Below, piece by piece: positions 1 to 8,569 of a stretch of DNA of 53,471 bases. The stretch's first letter is position 1; each line of letters opens with the position of its first letter. The position numbers and the translations under genes were made by a program. Source of the DNA: an uncultured Lachnospiraceae bacterium (lineage in GTDB: Bacteria > Bacillota > Clostridia > Lachnospirales > Lachnospiraceae); contig CAJTWA010000032.1 in assembly GCA_910580195.1 (NCBI GenBank), positions 1 to 53,471 of the forward strand, written 5' to 3'. The notes below the pieces were generated by a model, which worked only from the letters and a program-made list of their open reading frames with translations, had not been told where the DNA came from and did no database searches.

Positions 1-32
1 ACAGGCTTTTCAAGGCCTGTAGCGATTTTTTT
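1..32 (+). terminator. Intrinsic terminator of an upstream gene
   Basis: ACAGGC (1-6) pairs with GCCTGT (15-20) around a short loop, and seven Ts follow at 26-32. It probably ends a gene that lies before the window. Confidence 0.6.
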
Positions 33-102
33 GATATTAGACTGTCAAACTCCCGGGCAGAAAACGGAAAATAAAAAGCAGTAGGAATCGGCGCAGTCTT
101 TG

Positions 103-131
103 TTGACATTTGGCTGTTGGGCTAATATGAT
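103..131 (+). promoter_or_regulatory. Sigma-A promoter for the acetyltransferase
   Basis: TTGACA at 103-108 and TATGAT at 126-131 are separated by exactly 17 bases, close to the sigma-A consensus. The first gene starts at 391, so the leader would be about 250 nt. I recognise no riboswitch in that leader. Confidence 0.6.
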
Positions 132-390
132 GGAAGTATCTTATTTGCACGTGCCTGTTTATAGATTTTAACTAAAGTAGGATTACATGCCACAATTTTT
201 TATCTTGTAATAGGAAGGGGAGTTCAGCATAATTTGCTGCAGCCTTTCACTGTTGGGCAACTGTATCAGGGCGCCATAGGATGGAGGATACTGCCAGAAA
301 CATTATAAAAATGTATATCGTTTCCATGGGCAGTACCTCTCTTGGATGCCGCCAAATATTTTTCAAAGAAAAGCAAAGGAGAAAAAGAAC

Positions 391-975
391 ATGACAGAAC
401 GGGAAAAAATGCTGGCAGGCCAGCTATATGACTGCGGCGACAAGGAGCTTTTGGAGCAGTGGCACAAGGCCAAGGATTTGGTACGGGATTACAACCGGCT
501 GGATTCCAAAGATGCAGAAGGGAAACAGCGGATTCTAAAAGGGCTTCTCGGCGGGATGGGGGAAAATTTGTGGATTACCGCCCCATTTTATGCAGATTAT
601 GGCAATAATATTTATTTCGGGGACCATTGTGAGGTCAATATGAACTGCACTTTTTTGGACGACAATAAAATTGTGGTTGGGGACCATGCCCTGATTGCCC
701 CAAACGTCCAGATTTATACGGCTTTCCATCCCACCAATGCAGCGGAGCGGTTCGGCAAGCCCATGGCAGACGGTTCCTTTGAATTCTGCAAGACCCAGAC
801 TGCCCCGGTTACCATTGGGGATAACGTCTGGATTGGCGGCGGGGCAATCCTCCTGCCGGGCGTTACCATTGGGGATAATGTGGTAATCGGGGCAGGGAGC
901 GTGGTGACGAAGGACATCCCAAGCAACACCATTGCTTATGGGAACCCTTGCCGGGTTGTGCGGGAAAATAAGTAA
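391..975 (+). CDS. Sugar O-acetyltransferase (maltose/galactoside acetyltransferase family)
   Basis: This is a 194-residue left-handed beta-helix acetyltransferase of the Maa/LacA family, which transfers acetyl from acetyl-CoA to a sugar hydroxyl in the cytoplasm. It has the N-terminal Mac segment (MTEREKMLAGQLYD), then hexapeptide repeats such as IGDNVWIGGGAILLPGV and IGDNVVIGAGSVVTKDI. The likely catalytic His sits in the YTAFHP motif. An upstream in-frame ATG at 346 exists, but the ATG at 391 has AAAGGAG about 9 bases before it and matches the family start. The physiological sugar cannot be told. A strong promoter lies about 260 bp upstream and the gene appears to be transcribed alone. Confidence 0.9.
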   Translation: MTEREKMLAGQLYDCGDKELLEQWHKAKDLVRDYNRLDSKDAEGKQRILKGLLGGMGENLWITAPFYADYGNNIYFGDHCEVNMNCTFLDDNKIVVGDHALIAPNVQIYTAFHPTNAAERFGKPMADGSFEFCKTQTAPVTIGDNVWIGGGAILLPGVTIGDNVVIGAGSVVTKDIPSNTIAYGNPCRVVRENK

Positions 976-1001
976 CTGTGCACGGCATCATAGCAACAGC
1001 G

Positions 1002-1126
1002 GTTATACGTGCCGAAGTGCGCATGGTTTTGCCATGCCATAGCACGGAGCATATGGGATAATAGAGGCAGCAGTTATACGCGCCGAAGTGCGCATGGTTT
1101 TGCCATACCATAGCGCGGAGCATATG
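1002..1126. repeat. Twin 54-bp direct repeat forming hairpins
   Basis: Copies at 1002-1055 and 1073-1126 differ at only three of 54 positions. Each folds: CGTGC...GCACG in copy 1 and CGCGC...GCGCG in copy 2 form the outer stem, and GCATGG...CCATGC (CCATAC in copy 2) the inner one. The outer-stem change is compensatory. The repeats fill the gap between the acetyltransferase and the reductase and end 36 bp before the reductase start. The family is unknown to me. Confidence 0.75.
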
Positions 1127-1162
1127 ATATGGTATGCGCAAAGGAAAGAATGGGGGAACGTG

Positions 1163-1711
1163 ATGAGGAAAGCTGTGTTATTTATCGCAATGAGCCTAGA
1201 CGGCTATATTGCTGACAAGGACGGCGGCGTCGGCTGGCTTTTGGGGCAGGACGCCGGGGCAGAAAATGGAAATGCTTATTCGGAATTTGTAAAAGGCATT
1301 GATACGGTGATTATGGGGTGGGACACTTACCATCAAGTAGCAACAGAGCTTTCCCCCACAGAGTGGGTGTACCGTGAGTTTACCAGCTATGTGGTGACCC
1401 ACCGGGAAGGGAAGCCTGCTGAAAACATCCATTTTACCCATGAATCCCCATGCAGCCTGGTAAAGCGGCTGAAAGGGCAGGAGGGGAAAGGGATCTGGGT
1501 CTGCGGCGGGGCGAAGGTTGTGCAGCAGCTTATGGCAGAAGGGCTGGTAGACAGGTTCCATATTTCCATTATCCCGACAATTTTAGGCGGCGGCATCCGG
1601 CTGTTTGGGCCGATGGATGCAGAAGTCCCGCTGCGCCTCATAAGGGCGGAAAGCTGCAATGGGATAACGGAACTAGTGTATGAAAAACGCCTGCCGTGCC
1701 TTGCAAACTGA
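1163..1711 (+). CDS. Dihydrofolate reductase family protein (RibD C-terminal-like)
   Basis: The 182-residue protein begins MRKAVLFIAMSLDGYIADKD, the signature of the RibD_C/DHFR-like group (YwjB/YyaP type). It also has an IMGWDTYHQV stretch, the glycine-rich IWVCGGAKVVQQLM nucleotide-binding segment and a C-terminal PTILGGGIRLF. These proteins are NADPH-dependent reductases of mostly unproven substrate. They are shorter than RibD because they lack the deaminase domain. ATG 1163 was chosen over the longer frame from 1088 because GGGGGA precedes it and the longer frame would translate the hairpin repeat. A role in antibiotic or riboflavin metabolism should not be assumed. Confidence 0.85.
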   Translation: MRKAVLFIAMSLDGYIADKDGGVGWLLGQDAGAENGNAYSEFVKGIDTVIMGWDTYHQVATELSPTEWVYREFTSYVVTHREGKPAENIHFTHESPCSLVKRLKGQEGKGIWVCGGAKVVQQLMAEGLVDRFHISIIPTILGGGIRLFGPMDAEVPLRLIRAESCNGITELVYEKRLPCLAN

Positions 1712-1800
1712 GGAATACATCTGCCGGGACATACGCCTGATTTTCTAAATTATCATCTCTTGCTATAGTGCGGTTCTCAATCCGGGGCTGTTGCTGTTTG

Positions 1801-1829
1801 TAGACATTGCTGTAAAATTTTTGGATAAT
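1801..1829 (+). promoter_or_regulatory. Possible promoter of the sugar-transport operon
   Basis: TAGACA (1801-1806) and GATAAT (1824-1829) are 17 bases apart in an AT-rich stretch about 150 bp before the binding-protein gene. The -35 is imperfect, which would fit activation by the response regulator encoded downstream. That link is inference. Confidence 0.35.
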
Positions 1830-1981
1830 ATAGAAAATATTGTTAGAAGTTATCAATAAAAAACAAAATAAATTTCAATGATAAGGGAAAAATATTCTAT
1901 GTTTTCTTCTTTCCTTAAGCCTTATACTGTCCAATATCAACAAAGTGCGTGGACAGCGCAAGGAGGAAAGGAGATTTCATT

Positions 1982-3325
1982 ATGAAAAAGAAATTTGTTT
2001 CGGTAACTTTGGCATTGGCCCTCGGGCTTTCCCTTGCAGCATGTGGCAACAGCGGGAGCAGCAATGCGCCTGCAGACAACACAGACAAAAAAGAGGATAC
2101 CAATGAACCCGCAGCGGACGACGGTGCAGACGCAGCCGAAGACGCTGGCCCAGAAGGATCCTCTGCTGCCAATAAGGATAAGCCTCTGGTATGGTTCAAC
2201 CGCCAGCCGTCCAACAGCTCCACAGGGGAATTGGACACGGCAGCCCTGAACTTCAATGCCAATACATATTATGTTGGGTTTGACGCAAACCAAGGGGCAG
2301 AGCTTCAGGGGACAATGGTAAAAGAATACATTGAAGCACACATTGATGAAATTGACCGCAACGGCGACGGCACAATCGGCTATGTGCTTGCCATCGGCGA
2401 TATCGGCCACAATGATTCCATCGCACGTACAAGGGGTGTGCGCAAAGCCCTTGGGACTGGCGTAGACAAAGACGGCAGCATTAACAGCGATCCGGCCGGC
2501 ACCAATACAGACGGCACGGCATCCATGGTACAGGATGGGGAAATTGAAGTTGGCGGCAAGAAATATGTTGTCCGCGAGCTTGCTTCCCAAGAAATGAAGA
2601 ACTCCGCAGGGGCTACATGGGATGCAGCTACCGCAGGAAATGCAATCGGCACATGGTCCTCTTCTTTCGGCGAGCAGATTGACGTAGTAGTTTCCAATAA
2701 CGACGGCATGGGCATGTCCATGTTCAATGCTTGGTCTAAGGAAAACAAGGTTCCTACCTTTGGGTATGATGCCAACAGCGATGCAGTTGCAGCGATTGCA
2801 GAAGGCTATGGCGGGACAATCAGCCAGCATGCAGACGTACAGGCATATTTGACGCTTAGGGTACTGCGCAATGCTTTGGACGGCGTAGACATTGACACAG
2901 GGATTGGCACGGCTGACGAAGCAGGCAATGTACTGACAGACGACGTATATGTATACAGGGAAGAAGAACGTTCCTATTATGCATTGAACGTAGCGGTTAC
3001 TTCTGACAACTATCAGGATTTTACCGATTCCACTAAGATTTATGAGCCAGTATCCGCACAGCTTGACGAAGGCTCACATGCAGTAAAGAAAGTATGGCTG
3101 AATATCTACAATGCTTCTGACAACTTCTTAAGCTCTACTTACCAGCCATTGCTTCAGAATTACGACGATATCCTGAACCTTGAAGTTGAGTACATCGGCG
3201 GTGATGGGCAGACAGAGTCCAACGTTACAAACCGTCTTGGAAATCCAAGCCAGTATGATGCATTTGCAATCAACATGGTTAAGACAGATAATGCAGCTTC
3301 CTATACATCTTTGCTGAGCCAGTAA
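1982..3325 (+). CDS. Galactose/glucose-binding lipoprotein with circularly permuted MglB fold
   Basis: This is a 447-residue extracellular sugar-binding lipoprotein of an ABC importer. Residues 1-21 are a signal peptide ending in LAAC (Cys21 lipidated), and 22-66 are an acidic Ala/Asp/Glu linker. The fold then starts in the middle of MglB: residues 67-76 (KPLVWFNRQP) match the VPVVFFNKEP strand that normally lies near residue 90. The Ca-site-like DRNGDGTIGYV and the VVVSNNDGMGMSMFNA hinge motif follow. The segment that should be N-terminal (VWLNIYNASDNFLSSTYQ...AFAINMVK) occupies the last 80 residues (368-447). The paralogue at 11454-12521 has the normal order. ATG 1982 follows AAAGGAG. MglA and MglC are encoded next, so it most likely feeds them. 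Confidence 0.88.
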   Translation: MKKKFVSVTLALALGLSLAACGNSGSSNAPADNTDKKEDTNEPAADDGADAAEDAGPEGSSAANKDKPLVWFNRQPSNSSTGELDTAALNFNANTYYVGFDANQGAELQGTMVKEYIEAHIDEIDRNGDGTIGYVLAIGDIGHNDSIARTRGVRKALGTGVDKDGSINSDPAGTNTDGTASMVQDGEIEVGGKKYVVRELASQEMKNSAGATWDAATAGNAIGTWSSSFGEQIDVVVSNNDGMGMSMFNAWSKENKVPTFGYDANSDAVAAIAEGYGGTISQHADVQAYLTLRVLRNALDGVDIDTGIGTADEAGNVLTDDVYVYREEERSYYALNVAVTSDNYQDFTDSTKIYEPVSAQLDEGSHAVKKVWLNIYNASDNFLSSTYQPLLQNYDDILNLEVEYIGGDGQTESNVTNRLGNPSQYDAFAINMVKTDNAASYTSLLSQ

Positions 3326-3347
3326 TGATATTTAGCTGTTGAAAGCC

Positions 3348-3386
3348 GGGCTGCCAGGGAGGAATACTTTCTGGCAGCCCTTTTAT
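3348..3386 (+). terminator. Hairpin terminator between binding protein and ATPase genes
   Basis: GGGCTGCCAG (3348-3357) pairs perfectly with CTGGCAGCCC (3371-3380), followed by TTTTAT. Placed directly after the binding-protein gene, it is expected to be leaky and to give more binding protein than ATPase and permease, a common layout in sugar ABC operons. Confidence 0.75.
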
Positions 3387-3444
3387 CTTATAGGAAAGAT
3401 TATAATGCTGTGATGTGTGAAAACCAGTGGCTTTCCTATGATAT
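3381..3444. repeat. Small inverted-repeat element, degraded copy
   Basis: The left end TTTTATCTTATAGGAAA (3381-3397) and the right end CTTTCCTATGATATGG (3431-3446) are near-inverted repeats around a loop containing TGCTGTGATGTGTGAA. The same arrangement, with perfect 18-bp arms, occurs at 30633-30700. Here its Ts supply the U-tract of the preceding terminator. Confidence 0.6.
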
Positions 3445-3479
3445 GGAAACTATCAATTATGCATACAGGAGTAACGAAA

Positions 3480-4988
3480 ATGGCAGATAAGAAAGAGAAT
3501 ACCGTCTTATCGATACGGGGCATGAGCAAGTCCTTTGGCCGGAACCGGGTGCTGGACCACATCAACTTGGACATCAAGCGGGGGACGGTTATGGGGCTGA
3601 TGGGTGAGAACGGCGCAGGGAAATCAACCATGATGAAATGCCTGTTCGGGACTTACCAGAAGGATGAAGGGAATATTTTCCTAGACGGCAAGGAAGTCAG
3701 CTTTTCAGGGCCGAAAGACGCCTTGGAAAACGGCATTGCCATGGTGCATCAGGAACTGAACCAGTGCTTGGAGCGGAATGTCATCGACAACTTGTTCCTT
3801 GGGCGCTATCCCGTGAATTCCATGGGGATTGTGGATGAGGGCAGGATGAAGAAAGAAGCCTCCGAGCTGTTCCGGAAACTGGGGATGACCGTGAACCTGA
3901 CCCAGCCCATGCGCAACATGTCCGTATCCCAGCGGCAGATGTGTGAGATTGCAAAGGCAATTTCCTATAATTCAAAAGTAATTGTGTTAGATGAGCCGAC
4001 CTCTTCCCTGACGGTGCAGGAAGTGGATAAGCTGTTTGAGATGATGCGGATGCTGAAAGGGCAGGGGATTTCCCTGATTTACATTTCCCATAAGATGGAT
4101 GAGATTTTTGAAATATGCGATGAGATATCCGTGCTCCGCGACGGCAACCTCGTCATGACGAAAGCTGCGAAGGACACGGATATGAACGAGCTGATTGCAG
4201 CCATGGTAGGGCGGTCCCTTGAGAACCGGTTCCCGCCGGTGGACAATACGCCGAAGGATGTGATTTTATCCATCCAGAACCTGTCTACAAAGTTCGAGCC
4301 CCATCTTCAGGACATTACATTTGACGTCAAAGAAGGGGAAATCTTCGGGCTGTACGGCTTGGTAGGGGCCGGGCGTACGGAGCTTCTGGAAACGATTTTC
4401 GGCATCCGCACAAGGGCGGCAGGGCGCGTGTATTTTAACGGCCGCCTGATGAACTTCAACAGCGCCTTAGAGGCCATGGAGCATGGGTTTGCGCTGATTA
4501 CCGAGGAGCGGAAGGCCAACGGCCTGTTTATCAAAGGGGACCTGATTTTCAATACCACCATTGCGAACCTGCCCCAGTACAAATCCGGCCTTGCATTGTC
4601 CGACCAGAAAATGTCGAAGGCAACTGCAAATGAGATTAAAGTCATGCATACGAAATGCATGGGCCCGGAGGATATGATAGCGAACCTTTCCGGCGGCAAC
4701 CAGCAGAAGGTTATTTTCGGGAAATGGTTAGAGCGCGGCCCGCAGATTTTTATGATGGACGAACCCACGAGGGGGATAGACGTAGGCGCGAAATACGAGA
4801 TTTATGAACTGATTATCAATATGGCAAAGCAGGGGAAGACCATTATCGTCGTTTCCTCTGAGATGCCGGAAATCCTTGGGATTACCAACCGGATTGGCGT
4901 AATGTCCAACGGGCACCTTTCTGGGATTGTCAACACGAAGGAAACGAATCAGGAAGAGCTTTTAAGGCTCAGCGCCAAATACCTATAG
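3480..4988 (+). CDS. mglA: Galactose/methyl-galactoside ABC importer ATPase
   Basis: The 502-residue protein has two fused ABC ATPase domains, as in MglA/RbsA/AraG. Domain 1 has Walker A GENGAGKST, a signature region MSVSQRQMCEIAKAI and Walker B VIVLDEPTSSL. Domain 2 has the usual degenerate Walker A (GLVGAGRTELL), signature LSGGNQQKV and Walker B IFMMDEPTRGID. ATG 3480 has AGGAG about 13 bases upstream. An ATG at 3417 in the same frame would run through the inverted-repeat element and is unlikely. It powers sugar uptake together with the permease 6 bp downstream. Assignment to galactose or glucose rests on the neighbouring binding protein; a related pentose is possible. Confidence 0.92.
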   Translation: MADKKENTVLSIRGMSKSFGRNRVLDHINLDIKRGTVMGLMGENGAGKSTMMKCLFGTYQKDEGNIFLDGKEVSFSGPKDALENGIAMVHQELNQCLERNVIDNLFLGRYPVNSMGIVDEGRMKKEASELFRKLGMTVNLTQPMRNMSVSQRQMCEIAKAISYNSKVIVLDEPTSSLTVQEVDKLFEMMRMLKGQGISLIYISHKMDEIFEICDEISVLRDGNLVMTKAAKDTDMNELIAAMVGRSLENRFPPVDNTPKDVILSIQNLSTKFEPHLQDITFDVKEGEIFGLYGLVGAGRTELLETIFGIRTRAAGRVYFNGRLMNFNSALEAMEHGFALITEERKANGLFIKGDLIFNTTIANLPQYKSGLALSDQKMSKATANEIKVMHTKCMGPEDMIANLSGGNQQKVIFGKWLERGPQIFMMDEPTRGIDVGAKYEIYELIINMAKQGKTIIVVSSEMPEILGITNRIGVMSNGHLSGIVNTKETNQEELLRLSAKYL

Positions 4989-4994
4989 GGAGGC

Positions 4995-6647
4995 ATGGAT
5001 ATGGATAATAAAATTCTTACGGCGGAACAGGAGCAGAAGCTGCGCCGCCCCATTGACGAACGTGTCGGGGCAATCCAAAAGGAGATTGACGGCCTGCGGG
5101 AAGACGGCACCAACAAGGTTCTTACAATCCAGAATGAGATTGACAGCATAAAGAGGGACCGGATTTATACAAAAGCAGAAAAAGAAGCAAAGATTGCCAA
5201 GTACCAGACAGAGCTGGAACAGGCAAAATCGGTGGAGGCAAAACATAAAGCCGAAATTGACAAACTGATTTCAGAAGCGGAAGGCTTCTTAAACGCGAAT
5301 TATGACAAGGCTTACTTCCAGCCGGTAAAGGAAAGCTGCGAACGGGAAAAAGCGGAGGCAAAGGAGAAGTACAGCAAGGAAGTCGCACGCTTGGAAAAAG
5401 AGCATAAGGAAACATTGGCAAAGATTTCCGACCACAATGAAATCAAGGATGAGAAGTATGTCCATAAAAACAGGCTGTTTGCCGCTAAGATGGAACTGGA
5501 AAAAGACCTGCAGCAGGTAAAAGACAGGAAACATGCGGCATTTGCCCACAAGTACCATTTGCTTGACATGCTTCGGATGTCCAAGTTTTCCTTTATGGAG
5601 GCTAGGGCGCAGAAGTGGGAGAATTACAAGTACACCTTTAACCGCAGGTCCTTCCTTCTGCAGAACGGGCTTTATATCGTCATTGTATTGATTTTCGTGG
5701 CATTGTGCGCGATTACACCGATTGTGAAGAATACGCCGCTTTTGACATACAACAATGTCTTAAATATCCTCCAGCAGGCGTCCCCGCGTATGTTCCTTGC
5801 CCTTGGGGTGGCAGGGCTCATCCTGCTGACAGGCACGGATCTTTCCATTGGCCGTATGGTGGGCATGGGCATGACGACAGCCACCATCATTATGCACCAA
5901 GGCAAGAATACGGGCGGCGTGTTCGGGCATGTCTTTGACTTTACGGGAATCCCTGTAGGCGTGCGGGTCATTATGGCATTGGTAACATGTATTTTCCTAT
6001 GTACCTGCTTTACTTCGCTGGCTGGCTTCTTTACGGCAAAGTTCAAGATGCACCCGTTTATTTCCACGATGGCAAACATGCTGATGATTTTCGGTATTAT
6101 TACGTATGCCACCAAGGGCGTGTCCTTTGGCGCTATCGAGCCGGTAATCCCCAACATGATTATCCCCAAGGTCAATGGGTTCCCAACCATTATCCTCTGG
6201 GCAGTGGCAGCGATTGCAATTATCTGGTTTATCTGGAATAAGACTACGTTTGGCAAGAACCTGTATGCGGTAGGCGGGAACCCAGAGGCGGCTTCTGTTT
6301 CCGGTATCTCGGTATTTAAGGTGACAATGGGCGCATTCATGCTGGCAGGCGTCCTCTATGGGTTTGGCTCATGGCTGGAATGTGCAAGGATGGTAGGATC
6401 CGGTTCCGCAGCTTACGGGCAAGGCTGGGATATGGATGCCATTGCAGCCTGCGTGGTGGGCGGCGTTTCCTTTACCGGTGGTATCGGGAAGATTTCCGGC
6501 GTGGTAGTCGGGGTGCTGATTTTTACGGCCCTTACATACTCCCTTACCATTCTGGGGATTGACACGAACCTGCAGTTTGTATTTGAAGGGATCATTATTA
6601 TTTCAGCAGTTACCTTGGACTGCCTGAAATATGTACAGAAAAAATAA
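4995..6647 (+). CDS. mglC: MglC-type sugar permease with a long charged N-terminal extension
   Basis: This is the membrane subunit of the galactose/glucose ABC importer. From about residue 220 to 550 it is a standard MglC: a first membrane helix near LYIVIVLIFVALCAI, then about eight to ten helices including ITGTDLSIGRMVG-like and GRNLYAVGGNPEAA-like motifs (here GKNLYAVGGNPEAASVSGI). Ahead of this lies a Lys/Glu-rich, helix-prone stretch of about 215 residues with no membrane segment, whereas E. coli MglC is about 336 residues in total. This region reads as a coiled coil and is presumably cytoplasmic. GGGAGGC precedes ATG 4995. The ATPase gene ends 6 bp earlier, so the two are translationally linked. 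Confidence 0.9.
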   Translation: MDMDNKILTAEQEQKLRRPIDERVGAIQKEIDGLREDGTNKVLTIQNEIDSIKRDRIYTKAEKEAKIAKYQTELEQAKSVEAKHKAEIDKLISEAEGFLNANYDKAYFQPVKESCEREKAEAKEKYSKEVARLEKEHKETLAKISDHNEIKDEKYVHKNRLFAAKMELEKDLQQVKDRKHAAFAHKYHLLDMLRMSKFSFMEARAQKWENYKYTFNRRSFLLQNGLYIVIVLIFVALCAITPIVKNTPLLTYNNVLNILQQASPRMFLALGVAGLILLTGTDLSIGRMVGMGMTTATIIMHQGKNTGGVFGHVFDFTGIPVGVRVIMALVTCIFLCTCFTSLAGFFTAKFKMHPFISTMANMLMIFGIITYATKGVSFGAIEPVIPNMIIPKVNGFPTIILWAVAAIAIIWFIWNKTTFGKNLYAVGGNPEAASVSGISVFKVTMGAFMLAGVLYGFGSWLECARMVGSGSAAYGQGWDMDAIAACVVGGVSFTGGIGKISGVVVGVLIFTALTYSLTILGIDTNLQFVFEGIIIISAVTLDCLKYVQKK

Positions 6648-6676
6648 TAGGCAAAAGCTGCAAAGGCAGCGGGGCT

Positions 6677-6725
6677 AAGAGGGAAAAGAGCTAGGCGGCA
6701 GCCGGCTCTTTTCCCTCTTCTTTTT
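6677..6725 (+). terminator. Strong intrinsic terminator of the mgl operon
   Basis: AAGAGGGAAAAGAGC (6677-6691) pairs perfectly over 15 bp with GCTCTTTTCCCTCTT (6705-6719), followed by a run of Ts. It ends the transporter operon 30 bp after the permease. Confidence 0.85.
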
Positions 6726-6892
6726 CCTTGCCGGAATAAGGATAGCGCCTGCCTGAATCTGGCGGGGAAGCTGCGCTGCCTGAAGGACGCATTGGCAGCT
6801 TAGCATGAAAAAATAGAATCCAGATTGCCTTGAGGGAGCAAACAGAAACTTAGGATCTGTGAAGCGCCAGGGCTGCCGTAAGAAGCGCGTCA

Positions 6893-6921
6893 TTTACATT
6901 TCACTTTTCCTTTGCTATAAT
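6893..6921 (+). promoter_or_regulatory. Promoter of the sensor operon
   Basis: TTACAT (6893-6898) and an extended -10 TGCTATAAT (TATAAT 6916-6921) are 17 bases apart and about 40 bp before the response-regulator start. GGGGG just before ATG 6962 is the ribosome site. Confidence 0.6.
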
Positions 6922-6961
6922 TAGGGAAACAAGCAATGTCAGGTTTGGGGGATGGTATTTC

Positions 6962-8569
6962 ATGTATACAGTGCTATTAGTAGACGACGAAGAAGATGTG
7001 ATACAAGTCATTATGCGCAAAATCAGCTGGGAAGAGCTGGGCTTTTCTGTCATTGGCTTTGCCAGCAACGGCGTGAAGGCTTTGGAATTGGTGGAAGAAT
7101 TCCAGCCTGACGTGCTGGTAACGGACATTAAAATGCCCTATATGGACGGCATGGAGCTGTCCAACCGGGTAAAGGCAGAGTTCCCGGCTACGAAAATCCT
7201 GCTGTTTACGGGGTTTGACGAATTTGAATATGCCAAAGAAGCCATCCATCTGGAAGTGGAGGAGTATATTTTAAAGCCTGTGAATTCCATGGAGCTGACG
7301 GAGGTGTTTGCCCAGCTGAAACGGAAGCTGGACCTAGAAATCAGTGAAAAACGAAATGTGGAAACACTGCAGAACTATTATCTGGAATCCCTCCCCCTCC
7401 TGCAGGCTGATTTTTATTCCGGGCTGATTGAGGGCAGGGTCCACAAGGATGAAGTAGCCAAGTATTTGTCAGACTGCCGGATTTCCTTTTCGGGGCCTTT
7501 GTTTGGCTGCCTTGTCATCCATACTTCTTCCAGCCAAGGGGGCGCGGATATGGATCCGCTGCTGTTGGCTGCTTCTGTCCGGGAGCAGGCCAAGGAGCGG
7601 CTGGGGGAGCGGTGGAAGGCAAAGAGCTTTTCTTATCTGGGGAATACCGTATTCCTTGTGCAGATGGGGAGCAGGCGGGAAGCCTGGGAGCTGACGGACG
7701 AATGTGACCGGTTTTGCAGGTATGCAAGGCGGGTGCTGGGGGCAGTTGTCACCATAGGCGTTGGGCAGGCCTGCAAGGATATTTTGGAGCTGCCCCAGTC
7801 CTACCAAAGCGCAAGGGAGGCAGTTTCTTACCGGGCATTGTACGGCGCGTCCCGGGCAATCAATATCGAAGAAATCGTCCCCCAGAATATGGGAGGGCCG
7901 GTGCCTTCCGGTGAGGAGGAATTGTCTAAATTATTCCGCATGGTGCGGATAGGCTCTGAGGGCGAGGTGGAGGAGGCCGTGGAGCGGTACCTGAAACATA
8001 CCCTGTTCCCGGAAAAATCCCTGCAGCAGCATCAGGCAGGCATTATGGAGCTCCTTACCCTGTTATTCCGGTTTTCGGCCAATAATGACATTGTAATGGA
8101 GGGGCAGGCGGAGGATATGGGCAGGCTTTATGGGAGCCTTCTGGACATGGAGCCGGATGCGCTGCACCGCTGGCTCCTTGCAGTCAGCCTTTCTTTCCGG
8201 GAGCAGCTCATAAGCGTCCGGAGCAGGTCTACGGAATCCCTTGTTTCAAAGGCCAAGGAATATGTGAAGAACCACTATGCAGAGGCGGAGCTTTCCTTAA
8301 ACAGCGTCTGCGCGGCCCTCGGGGTGTCGAATTCTTATTTTTCTACGATATTTAAGAAAGAAACAGGGAATTCTTTTATTGGGTACTTGACGGATTTCCG
8401 CATGGAACGGGCAGCCCGGCTGCTGATTGAAACCAACGAGAAAAGCTACATCGTAGCAAACCAAGTGGGGTATTCCGACCCGAATTATTTCAGTTATGTA
8501 TTTAAAAAGCAGTTTGGGGCGTCGCCTTCCAAATATAGAACGGAGCATGCAGGAAGTGGGAAAGAATAA
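6962..8569 (+). CDS. YesN-type response regulator (REC + AraC DNA-binding domain)
   Basis: The 535-residue regulator has a receiver domain at its N-terminus (about 1-120) with acidic pocket D8/D9, phosphoacceptor D55 in VTDIKMPYMDG, T83 and K105 in ILKP. A long middle domain (about 150-400) of the YesN type follows. Two helix-turn-helix motifs of AraC type lie at the C-terminus (LSLNSVCAALGVSNSYFSTIFKK and VANQVGYSDPNYFSYVFKKQ, about 435-530). It overlaps the kinase gene by 23 bp. With the neighbouring kinase and binding proteins it is expected to activate the sugar ABC operon, though no direct site was identified. Confidence 0.92.
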   Translation: MYTVLLVDDEEDVIQVIMRKISWEELGFSVIGFASNGVKALELVEEFQPDVLVTDIKMPYMDGMELSNRVKAEFPATKILLFTGFDEFEYAKEAIHLEVEEYILKPVNSMELTEVFAQLKRKLDLEISEKRNVETLQNYYLESLPLLQADFYSGLIEGRVHKDEVAKYLSDCRISFSGPLFGCLVIHTSSSQGGADMDPLLLAASVREQAKERLGERWKAKSFSYLGNTVFLVQMGSRREAWELTDECDRFCRYARRVLGAVVTIGVGQACKDILELPQSYQSAREAVSYRALYGASRAINIEEIVPQNMGGPVPSGEEELSKLFRMVRIGSEGEVEEAVERYLKHTLFPEKSLQQHQAGIMELLTLLFRFSANNDIVMEGQAEDMGRLYGSLLDMEPDALHRWLLAVSLSFREQLISVRSRSTESLVSKAKEYVKNHYAEAELSLNSVCAALGVSNSYFSTIFKKETGNSFIGYLTDFRMERAARLLIETNEKSYIVANQVGYSDPNYFSYVFKKQFGASPSKYRTEHAGSGKE

